Source: Flavobacteriales bacterium (GTDB lineage Bacteria; Bacteroidota; Bacteroidia; Flavobacteriales_D; Crocinitomicaceae). Taken from it: 6,892 bases of DNA. Both the position numbers and the translations under genes were made by a program. The notes beneath the pieces were generated by a model that was given only the letters and a program-made list of their open reading frames with translations, was not told the origin of the DNA and searched no databases. Location: assembly GCA_947462695.1 (NCBI GenBank), contig CANHQC010000111.1:1-6892 (forward strand), given 5' to 3'. Position 1 is the stretch's first letter. Every line of letters starts with the position of its first letter. Of the stretch, positions 1 to 5,510 are shown piece after piece.

Positions 1-882
1 ACGTATGATGCGGTGTTGAGCGTTATTCCTGATGGAACAGGTATTTATGTTTACAAAAATACAGTTACAACAACAGGCGATATTTTTTATTCAAAATTGA
101 ATACTGTTGACAACGAATGGCTCGCTGCGGAAAGACTTTCAAAGCCAATTAATACAAGTTATTTCGAGAGTTCAATCAGCCAAACTGCTGAAGGAAACAC
201 TGTTTATTTTGTGAGCGAAAGACCAGAAGGATTGGGCCAAGGCGATATTTATGTTTCTTACAAAAAAGGAAATTCATGGAGCTCTCCAAAGAGTTTAGGC
301 AATGTAATCAATACAGAAGACGATGAGAAATTTGTATTCATTCACCCAAATGGAAAGACACTTTATTTTGCAAGTAACGGACACGAATGTCTGGGTAGCT
401 ATGATATATTCAAAACAGAATTGGTAAACGGTCAATGGAGTATCCCAGTGAATTTGGGTTACCCGATTAACACCGTTAATGAGGAGTCCACTTTCTCATT
501 GACTAGTGATAATAAGATTATGATGATTGCTGCTGAATATGCGGACAACTATGGTGAGCGTGATATTTACAAAGTAGACGTTTCAGGTTATGATTTGCTT
601 TCTAAAGGATATGAGAACGGTACTTTCGGACAGATTCTCTGCACGGCCGTAAATAAAGATGGCAAGCCTGTAAAAGGAGTTAAAGTTGAAATTCTAAATG
701 CTTCTGGCAAGGTAATGTTCGCAGAAGAAACAGATCGCAATGGACGAGTAAGAGCAAGTCTTCTAGGCAATCAAACCTACAAAGTTGTTTTCACCGACGG
801 CGATGTTGTTCGCGAAAGAGAAGTAAACCTAAAGCTCAAAGCCGAAGGTGAGACGTTGGAGAAGGTGGAGGAGAAGTTTTGA
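1..882 (+). CDS. PD40 beta-propeller protein with C-terminal regulatory-like domain, 5'-truncated by window edge
   Basis: The reading frame is open to the first base of the window (it begins T-Y-D-A-V-L), so the GTG at 13 is internal and the true start lies upstream; 293 residues are visible. Residues about 8-195 hold four propeller-type repeats of the PD40/WD40-like kind: SVIPDGTGIYVYKN, then GNTVYFVSERPEGLGQGDIY, then HPNGKTLYFASNGHECLGSYDIF, then a degenerate fourth ending GERDIYKVD. Residues about 209-268 (GQILCTAVNKDGKPVKGVKV onwards) look like a carboxypeptidase-regulatory-like or Peg beta-sandwich. In Bacteroidota such modules usually sit in periplasmic or outer-membrane-linked proteins, often with N-terminal TPRs and a C-terminal OmpA domain. 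Here the protein ends in a charged tail (EKVEEKF) with no OmpA domain. The substrate or partner cannot be read from the sequence. The family call is firm and the cellular role is inference. Confidence 0.85.
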   Translation, partial: TYDAVLSVIPDGTGIYVYKNTVTTTGDIFYSKLNTVDNEWLAAERLSKPINTSYFESSISQTAEGNTVYFVSERPEGLGQGDIYVSYKKGNSWSSPKSLGNVINTEDDEKFVFIHPNGKTLYFASNGHECLGSYDIFKTELVNGQWSIPVNLGYPINTVNEESTFSLTSDNKIMMIAAEYADNYGERDIYKVDVSGYDLLSKGYENGTFGQILCTAVNKDGKPVKGVKVEILNASGKVMFAEETDRNGRVRASLLGNQTYKVVFTDGDVVREREVNLKLKAEGETLEKVEEKF

Positions 883-924
883 CGACTGGTAATAGGTTGT
901 TGGTAGCAGGTAGTAGGTGATTGG
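883..924 (-). repeat. Heptamer repeat block, inverted orientation (5 clear units plus 1 degenerate)
   Basis: Directly after the PD40 gene stop, the + strand reads as 7-bp units all ending in GG: taatagg (890), ttgttgg (897), tagcagg (904), tagtagg (911), tgattgg (918). A degenerate unit, cgactgg, lies at 883. On the - strand these are the same CCTACTA-type heptamers as the block that follows, so the two blocks face each other across a 3-bp spacer (tca, 925-927). The register is exact from 883 to 924. Confidence 0.85.
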
Positions 925-1008
925 TCACCTACCACCTACTACCTACTACCTACTGCTTACTGCTTACCGCTTACTGCCTACAACCTGCTACCTACTACCT
1001 GCTACCAA
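900..1008. repeat. 19-bp perfect inverted repeat formed by the two facing heptamer blocks
   Basis: Positions 900-918 (ttggtagcaggtagtaggt) are the exact reverse complement of 990-1008. A nested hairpin lies inside: 913-920 pairs with 925-932 (8 bp) around the loop ttgg. The outer 19-bp stem could form a cruciform in DNA or a hairpin in RNA just before the ATG at 1013. There is no T-run after it, so it does not look like an intrinsic terminator for the upstream gene. Confidence 0.85.
928..1004 (+). repeat. Tandem array of eleven degenerate CCTACTA/CTTACTG heptamers
   Basis: Eleven consecutive 7-bp units with no indels: cctacca, cctacta, cctacta, cctactg, cttactg, cttaccg, cttactg, cctacaa, cctgcta, cctacta, cctgcta, followed by cc. 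The array fills most of the gap between two genes and ends 8 bp before the ATG of the J-domain gene, so it would be in that gene's 5' leader if transcription starts upstream. Short 7-bp tandem repeats of this style are known between genes in several phyla, for example the STRR repeats of filamentous cyanobacteria. I cannot identify this one as a named family. It also creates a spurious in-frame extension of the downstream gene from a GTG at 917. Confidence 0.9.
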
Positions 1009-1012
1009 AAGA

Positions 1013-2011
1013 ATGAACTACTACGAAATCCTTGGTGTTTCTCGCGATGCTACTCCTGCGGAGATTAAGCGGGCGTATCGTAGAAAGGCTTTGGAGTTTC
1101 ATCCGGATAGGAGCACTGATCCGAATGCGCATGAAATGTTTATTCAGATCAATGAGGCGTATGATTTCTTAATCAATCAGGGGAATTATAGTGATCCTTA
1201 CCAAGTGTCGCAAGATGATTGGGAGGCAAGTTTAAAAGTGGCTTCGCGCAATAGGGCGCAAGAGGAAGCTCGCATGCGTTATGAGGAATATAAGAATTCT
1301 GATTTTTATAAAGCTCAATTAGAAACAGCCCAATCTTTTGATTATGTATATCTCGCGATAAGCATTTTTATGCTAGTCCTTTTTCCGATTATAGCATTCT
1401 TACTATTTGATGGAGCAGGAATTGTAGTCGCATTTATTGCTAATTTATTTATGTCACCATTTACGTGGACATGGATCAAACGAATTCCAGAATATAGTCT
1501 TTCGGAGTTTGGAGAAGCCATTGGGAATATGGCAAAAAATCGAATGGTGCTTCGGGTTTTCTTTGGAGTAACCAATTTGATTTTGGCCTTCAATTTTACG
1601 TTTAAAACCTTGATCCCGCCTTATTTGATGGTGTTGATTTATGGAGTTCCAATGGTACTTGTGTATTTGTACACCTTGCTTCTTTCAGAAGATAGTAGAA
1701 TGTTCAAGTATAGGTTTGTTGGATTAGCATTTATTCCATTTGTGCTAAATACTTTTTTTAGTATAAACTATATCTATGCAGAGGATAAAGTAAGCGACGC
1801 TGTTTTGCGTGCTCAACTAGCGAAGTATAGAACAGTCTATGGTTCCAATTCTTCTGAAACCATTTTTTACCGAAGTGAAATACGCGAGCACTATCCATTT
1901 GCCATGATTCATTTCAAAAGACCCGCTAGCTCAGGTGAGACAGGAGCCATTTATGTTACCTCTGAAGGCTGTTTTGGGATTGATGTTGTGAGCGATATTC
2001 AGTTTTATTGA
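1013..2011 (+). CDS. Membrane-anchored J-domain (DnaJ-like) protein
   Basis: 332 residues starting at the ATG at 1013, where a canonical J-domain begins at once ([20 protein letters not shown]). The frame is open back to a GTG at 917, but that extension only translates the heptamer array and is rejected. The J-domain covers residues about 1-57, with the HPD motif intact at 30-32 and helix [11 protein letters not shown], so stimulation of an Hsp70 (DnaK) ATPase is expected. A charged linker (about 68-105, rich in R, E and Y) follows. By eye there are about five hydrophobic segments: 111-132, 135-154, 180-197, 200-224 and 233-256. The soluble tail (257-332) matches nothing I recognise. There is no G/F region, zinc finger or DnaJ C-terminal substrate domain, so this is a class III J-protein that probably recruits DnaK to the inner membrane. 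The client is unknown. No Shine-Dalgarno is visible; the leader is cctgctaccaaaaga. Confidence 0.85.
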   Translation: MNYYEILGVSRDATPAEIKRAYRRKALEFHPDRSTDPNAHEMFIQINEAYDFLINQGNYSDPYQVSQDDWEASLKVASRNRAQEEARMRYEEYKNSDFYKAQLETAQSFDYVYLAISIFMLVLFPIIAFLLFDGAGIVVAFIANLFMSPFTWTWIKRIPEYSLSEFGEAIGNMAKNRMVLRVFFGVTNLILAFNFTFKTLIPPYLMVLIYGVPMVLVYLYTLLLSEDSRMFKYRFVGLAFIPFVLNTFFSINYIYAEDKVSDAVLRAQLAKYRTVYGSNSSETIFYRSEIREHYPFAMIHFKRPASSGETGAIYVTSEGCFGIDVVSDIQFY

Positions 2012-2035
2012 TGGGGGTATTTTTTCTTTTTTTAG

Positions 2036-2188
2036 GATGCGGATTGTGAGGGCCTACCTTCATTGGTTCTGATATTCGTTGCATCCGGAAGCCAGTTGGA
2101 CACTCAACGCAAGTCAATCGATGGCTTTAAGTATATCGCTACCAAGTAAGTCGGCATGATTCAAAGCCCGTTAGATCAGTTGGATATT
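2036..2188 (+). other. Possible decayed coding remnant in the 2012-2298 gap
   Basis: The 287-bp gap after the J-domain gene holds no intact gene. One frame is open from 2036 to 2146 (...LVLIFVASGSQLDTQRKSID... to ...YIATK). It is interrupted by TAA at 2147-2149 and continues in the same frame as VGMIQSPLDQLDI to TAA at 2189. One base change (TCA to TAA) would explain the interruption. I have an uncertain memory of similar wording upstream of GIY-YIG endonuclease genes in Bacteroidota, but no GIY-YIG domain is present here. It could equally be non-coding sequence that happens to stay open. Confidence 0.2.
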
Positions 2189-2209
2189 TAATTAAAACGT
2201 TTACTTTTA
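2180..2209 (+). promoter_or_regulatory. Candidate Bacteroidota-type promoter for the nuclease gene
   Basis: TTG at 2180-2182 lies 19 bp before TACTTTTA at 2202-2209. This resembles the Bacteroidota primary-sigma pattern TTG-N(17-23)-TAnnTTTG, with A in place of the last G. Transcription would start near 2215 and give a leader of roughly 80 bases containing the hairpin at 2220-2235. The match is by eye in AT-rich DNA and is weak. Confidence 0.25.
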
Positions 2210-2219
2210 AGGCAGATAA

Positions 2220-2235
2220 CCGCACCTCGGTGCGG
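2220..2235. repeat. Short GC-rich hairpin (6-bp stem, ctcg loop)
   Basis: CCGCAC (2220-2225) pairs with GTGCGG (2230-2235) around a ctcg tetraloop, in otherwise AT-rich DNA. It is followed by aaatgaaata, not a T-run, so it is not a standard terminator. It lies just before the GTTAG of the left cassette-like boundary and may be the apical remnant of a structured recombination site whose left half is gone. Confidence 0.5.
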
Positions 2236-2245
2236 AAATGAAATA

Positions 2246-2260
2246 GTTAGTGGCAAGGCT
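2246..2260 (+). repeat. Left 15-bp inverted repeat flanking the nuclease gene
   Basis: GTTAGTGGCAAGGCT is the reverse complement of AGCCTAGCCACTAAC at 3281-3295 with one mismatch (14 of 15). It lies 38 bp before the nuclease start codon and no gene lies between. It starts with the GTTAG motif that also closes the structured element at 3414-3418. Confidence 0.75.
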
Positions 2261-2298
2261 ATGACGACCGTTCAACAAGACAACAACGAAAAATAATA

Positions 2299-3279
2299 AT
2301 GGCAGACTTATACATATTTAACGACAAGATTGAAAGCGTTTTTCAATTACTTGGACAAAAAGAAAACGATATTTCGTATAGTGTTGGCTATGCTTTTTCA
2401 AATTGCCGACATTTTTTACAAAAGTTTTTACAACATCTCAAAATCGAAACACCTTTTGACCCTGACAAAATTAAAATCAGACTTCAAACTCACGAAAAAG
2501 AAAAGGGGTTTACGGACTTTGAAATAATTCAAGACAATGAATTTCATATAATAGTAGAAGCTAAACGCGGATGGACATTTCCTTCAAAAGCTCAGCTCGA
2601 CAAATATGCAACAAGACCGACTTTTGTTTCTTCCACTGCAAAAGACAAAAGAATTGTTGTTTTTAACGAAAGTATTCCCGCATTTACCAAGACACATTTT
2701 GGCATTACGACAATCAGGACAATTCCTGTAGAAGTTATTTCTTGGAACGACATCCGAAAAATGGCATCATCTTCAAAAGCAATCGGACGTGACACAGAAA
2801 ATAGACTTTTAAAAGAACTTAATATTTACCTTGACAAAATCAGCAGTATGCAAAAAATAGACAGTAATTGGGTTTACGTTGTTTCACTAGGAAGCGGCAT
2901 ACCAGACAAATGGAGTGTTTCGTGGCAAGACATTGTTAACAAGCATTCAAAGTATTTTCATCCAGTTGGCGGAAGCAAAGGTGGTTGGCCTGCCGAGCCA
3001 CCAAACTATATTGCATTTCGTTATGGTGGTAAACTTCAAAGTATTCATCATATTGACAAATACGAAGTATTTACAGACCCTTCAATTCATTTCAAGACAA
3101 TACCTAAAGGGACTTGGGACCCTCATTATTTATATGATTTAGGACCTGCAATAAGACCGAGCCACAAAGTAGAATCTGGAAAGAAAATAATTAGAAGTAT
3201 GAGAGTTTGGGCAATGCTAGACCTTTTATTGACAAGTCAAACTATTCAAGATGCTAGGGACAAATCAGACGCAAGATAA
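2299..3279 (+). CDS. Predicted PD-(D/E)XK-superfamily nuclease with an unassigned C-terminal domain
   Basis: 326 residues from the ATG at 2299, after an A-rich leader (caacgaaaaataata) without Shine-Dalgarno. The core motif is GFTDFEII (Asp73), a beta-strand, then HIIVEAKRGW (Glu87, Lys89), and a following helix with QLDKYA (Gln99, Lys102, Tyr103). This is the D...ExK plus QxxxY layout of PD-(D/E)XK nucleases, preceded by a helical segment (about 10-48). Residues about 190-312 form a second domain (WVYVVSLGSG..., PPNYIAFRYGGKLQSIHHID, HYLYDLGPAI, RVWAMLDLLL). It might be a small beta-barrel recognition domain, but I could not place it. There is no signal peptide or membrane segment, so it is cytoplasmic. 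The gene stands alone: the stop is 1 base before the right inverted repeat. A defence or phage-exclusion nuclease is plausible but inferred; repair or recombination roles are alternatives. Confidence 0.65.
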   Translation: MADLYIFNDKIESVFQLLGQKENDISYSVGYAFSNCRHFLQKFLQHLKIETPFDPDKIKIRLQTHEKEKGFTDFEIIQDNEFHIIVEAKRGWTFPSKAQLDKYATRPTFVSSTAKDKRIVVFNESIPAFTKTHFGITTIRTIPVEVISWNDIRKMASSSKAIGRDTENRLLKELNIYLDKISSMQKIDSNWVYVVSLGSGIPDKWSVSWQDIVNKHSKYFHPVGGSKGGWPAEPPNYIAFRYGGKLQSIHHIDKYEVFTDPSIHFKTIPKGTWDPHYLYDLGPAIRPSHKVESGKKIIRSMRVWAMLDLLLTSQTIQDARDKSDAR

Positions 3280-3280
3280 A

Positions 3281-3295
3281 AGCCTAGCCACTAAC
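3281..3295 (+). repeat. Right 15-bp inverted repeat flanking the nuclease gene
   Basis: AGCCTAGCCACTAAC, the partner of 2246-2260, starts one base after the nuclease stop codon. Its last five bases (CTAAC, 3291-3295) are also the left foot of the long imperfect palindrome at 3291-3418, so the gene boundary and the structured element share these bases. Confidence 0.75.
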
Positions 3296-3418
3296 ACGGG
3301 TTTGGCAAAAGGGGCGGTTCAATGCTCCACAGACGCATTTGGGGCTAATCAAAGTTTGGTTCTCCGCATCAACATTTGTGGTGAAAATCGCCCCCTTCGC
3401 TAAGTCCGAAAACGTTAG
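3291..3418. repeat. 128-bp imperfect palindrome with attC-like architecture
   Basis: The element folds on itself stepwise. CTAAC (3291-3295) pairs with GTTAG (3414-3418). CGGGTTTGGC (3297-3306) pairs with GCTAAGTCCG (3399-3408), 10 pairs including three G-T. AAGGGGCGGTT (3309-3319) pairs with 3386-3397 with one bulged C and one G-T. CCACAGA (3327-3333) pairs with 3375-3381 with one G-T. The apex is about 40 bases. Outer box, spacer, second box, bulge and long stem in this order recall folded integron attC sites. However, GTTAGGA and CACTAAC are not good fits to GTTRRRY and RYYYAAC, so this is a look-alike or divergent relative. No integrase gene is in the window. It fills most of the 268-bp gap between the nuclease and LRR genes. 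Confidence 0.6.
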
Positions 3419-3440
3419 GAGTAATTTATATAATAAACAC

Positions 3441-3547
3441 ATGAATATTTGGTCAAGCATATTAAGCTGGTTTAAAGAAAGGATTACAGAAAAATTGAAG
3501 ACCACAAGCCTATCCAGAATCTCAACAATGATATAAAATCAAGCAGT
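3441..3547 (+). pseudogene. Possible frameshifted 5' end of the LRR gene
   Basis: An ATG at 3441, 22 bases after the GTTAG boundary, opens a frame reading MNIWSSILSWFKER that ends at TAA 3534-3536 (31 residues). A -1 shift near 3475-3481 would join it to the frame of the LRR gene, which is open from 3476 and reads DYRKIEDHKPIQNLNNDIKS before the ATG at 3548. Both halves look protein-like and there is no Shine-Dalgarno before 3548. The start may therefore have been at 3441 with a one-base indel since, or in this sequence only. No standard -1 slippery heptamer is in phase. It could instead be an unrelated short peptide gene. Confidence 0.35.
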
Positions 3548-5164
3548 ATGAAAATAACCGAACTCACCAAGGCAATTAAAGCCAAAATAGAAACTTTTAC
3601 TTACGAAGGCATTGATGAAGCAATTCAACTTGCTCAAGAACATGGTACAATTGCTTTTTTCGATAAGTTTTTAGGAGAACTTACACTACGATGCGAAAGA
3701 TACAATTCGGATCACGTTTGCAGCGAGGCCAAATTTTTTAATCGCGGCATGCGGGTAAAAGCATCACACTTCACCTATCGAGCTTTGCTCGGTTTAGTAA
3801 ACATCGCCTGTGAAGGAAGTAAGGCATATGAGTTTCGAAATAACATGAAAAAAATAGAACTGATAGGGCATATTTGGCAAGATGGAAGTACTTACGGGGG
3901 AAATATCGATCTCAAGTATATCGAAAATTTCAATTCACTCACCGATATTACTATTGAAGAAGCAGGATCTATAACAAATTTGGAATTGATCAACAGATTT
4001 ATAAGCCTGAAACGTATTTCTATCTGTGGACCGCTTCGTTCAATGGGAATCATTCCTAACTCATTGACGGGTATTCCTTTAATTTCGAGCGAATTATCTT
4101 TACCTGTCATAAAATGGGAATGTGATACATTGGAGGAACTTTCATTAAGCTTCATCAAACAAGATATTGAAAATCTTGAGTTTTTAACAGGTGTAAAAAC
4201 ATTGAAAAAGTTGAATATCCATGAATGCAAATTGAATTCATTTTCAGGCATTCCGACTACCATTGAAAATTTCACTTTTAAAATTTCCAGCCTCCTTGAA
4301 CCACCTAAAGATTCTCAATTCGACATACTACGAAACCTCAAAATAATTAAAACGTTAGAAATTGAATCAAATACCTCTAACTTTTCTTATCTATCCGACT
4401 TAACGGAAATGGAGCATTTAACAATTTCCAGCGAAGCGGAAGAATTGGTCATCCCTCATCTTGGAAACCAAAATAATTTAAAATATGTTTCACTTCCAAA
4501 AGCTGTAACTAACGTTGACTACCTTGAGCAGAATCATGAAATAGAAATGATGTCTATTTGCAATACAAATATTGAGAATATCAAAGGTTTAAAGAACTGT
4601 CAAAAAATAAAGGTTATCTATTTTATAGATTGCAAAAAACTAACGAGCATTTCCGGATTAGAAAATTGTAAAGAAATAGATATAACGATAAGAAACACCG
4701 CGATTGAAAATCTGGATGGTTTAAAAGGATGCTTTAGAATAAGCAAATATGGGACCCATGTAATAGAAAATTTTGAGGCACATGGTGGTTTTGCTTCGAC
4801 ATCTGTTCAAACCTATTCCGACGGCACTAACGACTTAGATTATGTCACTCGGGACAATACCTTATACATTTCATGTTGCGACAATCTCGTAGATATTTCC
4901 GGAATAAAAAATGCTACGAACCTTATGGGATTGTCAATTAAAAGTTGTAAAAATTTAAAAAGAATTGAAGGGATTGAGACTTTACAAAATTTGCATGACA
5001 TCGATTTCAGTGATTGTTCAGAATTAGAAGACATTTCAATTATCAAGCACTTCTCAAAACTACATTCTTTAAATCTAAGCGGTTGCAAAAAATTAAAGAT
5101 AAAACCTGACAAAATGATTTTAGAATCACAAGATGAGATTGTAGCTTATAAAAACAAATTATAG
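3548..5164 (+). CDS. Cytoplasmic leucine-rich-repeat protein
   Basis: 538 residues from the ATG at 3548; no signal peptide or membrane segment. The N-terminal part (about 1-100) is mostly helical and not recognised. From about residue 101 the chain is a series of leucine-rich repeats with irregular spacing: IELIG (103), LTDITIEEAG (131), LEELSLSFI (195), LKKLNIHECKL (219), IKTLEIESN (267), MEHLTISSE (288), LKYVSLPKA (311), IEMMSICNT (332), IKVIYFIDCKKL (354), IDITIRNTAI (377), LMGLSIKSCKNL (459), LHDIDFSDCSEL (482), LHSLNLSGCKKL (505). Several units have Cys where the LRR consensus has Asn. Residues about 400-437 interrupt the solenoid. LRR proteins bind other proteins, but the ligand is unknown. 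The gene stands alone between an attC-like element and a gap with decayed sequence. Its true start may be further upstream, at 3441. Confidence 0.75.
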   Translation: MKITELTKAIKAKIETFTYEGIDEAIQLAQEHGTIAFFDKFLGELTLRCERYNSDHVCSEAKFFNRGMRVKASHFTYRALLGLVNIACEGSKAYEFRNNMKKIELIGHIWQDGSTYGGNIDLKYIENFNSLTDITIEEAGSITNLELINRFISLKRISICGPLRSMGIIPNSLTGIPLISSELSLPVIKWECDTLEELSLSFIKQDIENLEFLTGVKTLKKLNIHECKLNSFSGIPTTIENFTFKISSLLEPPKDSQFDILRNLKIIKTLEIESNTSNFSYLSDLTEMEHLTISSEAEELVIPHLGNQNNLKYVSLPKAVTNVDYLEQNHEIEMMSICNTNIENIKGLKNCQKIKVIYFIDCKKLTSISGLENCKEIDITIRNTAIENLDGLKGCFRISKYGTHVIENFEAHGGFASTSVQTYSDGTNDLDYVTRDNTLYISCCDNLVDISGIKNATNLMGLSIKSCKNLKRIEGIETLQNLHDIDFSDCSELEDISIIKHFSKLHSLNLSGCKKLKIKPDKMILESQDEIVAYKNKL

Positions 5165-5165
5165 T

Positions 5166-5300
5166 GTCCGAGGGTTCAGCTATTTTTGATTTATAAAATA
5201 AGACTTTATCTTCACGAATTGGAATATTAATTTGAGAAGTTTCGCTTAATCCAATTGAAGTTACATTAAACAACAATGTAAGCTAAAGAATTTTTTTATC
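5166..5300 (-). pseudogene. Fragment of a secreted-protein gene with an in-frame stop
   Basis: Reading the - strand from 5300: DKKIL, TAG stop at 5285-5283, then LTLLFNVTSIGLSETSQINI and PIREDKVLFYKSKIAEPSD, ending where the LRR gene stop begins. The lysines, hydrophobic run and following polar strand resemble the start of a Bacteroidota secreted protein (a signal peptide broken by TAG). The segment after it loosely recalls N-termini of DUF4468-type proteins, which I hold only as an impression. There is no downstream continuation: the rest of that strand is the LRR gene. It looks like a truncated relic at a recombination junction. It could also be chance. Confidence 0.3.
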
Positions 5301-5510
5301 TTTTTTAAAAAAAAAAACATGTTATGATTGCAAGCCTTTAAAAGCGTATGTCAATATTACCTTGTAGCATTTGCAACACAAGGCAGCTCTGAGTTGGATG
5401 AAAAAATATAGCTTGCTATAGGCAACGGTGACGTCAAAAACAATTTATAGTTTTTTGAATGATGCCATATAATATATAAACAAATAAATATTAATCAGAA
5501 TTTAAAAAAA
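5301..5510. other. AT-rich gap with small hairpins, no gene seen
   Basis: The rest of the 346-bp gap before the UDG-like gene holds a T6-A11 run (5301-5317). It also holds a 6-bp hairpin CCTTGT/ACAAGG (5360-5365 and 5378-5383), a 6-bp hairpin TATAGC-tt-GCTATA (5407-5420), and an 8-bp palindrome TGACGTCA (5429-5436). I found no CTAAC or GTTAG boundary here and no clear promoter, although the stretch 5467-5510 is very AT-rich and should contain one. Confidence 0.5.

Noticed and set aside
928..1004. A CRISPR array
   Set aside because: Units are 7 bp in direct tandem with no spacers, and no cas genes are present.
917..1012. N-terminal extension of the J-domain protein from the GTG at 917
   Set aside because: The extra 32 residues are only the translation of the heptamer array, and the J-domain begins exactly at the ATG at 1013.
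2012..2035. Intrinsic terminator after the J-domain gene (long T-run)
   Set aside because: The T-rich run has no preceding GC-rich stem; only gggggt lies before it with no partner.
2102..2176. A classical attC site (ACTCAAC fits RYYYAAC and GTTAGAT fits GTTRRRY)
   Set aside because: The two boxes pair at only 4 of 7 positions and the interior shows just one 6-bp stem with a long loop; such short degenerate matches are expected by chance.
2156..2190. A tRNA fragment (GATTCAAAGCC resembles a B box and TAGATCAGTTGG an A box)
   Set aside because: The two boxes are in the wrong order, the T-stem does not pair, and no acceptor or anticodon stem can be drawn.
3284..3505. A 73-residue - strand open frame across the palindromic element
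   Set aside because: It follows from the self-complementary sequence and has no protein-like features or plausible leader.
3892..4275. A 127-residue - strand open frame inside the LRR gene
   Set aside because: It is the shadow of the LRR coding strand, whose translation is clearly the real protein.
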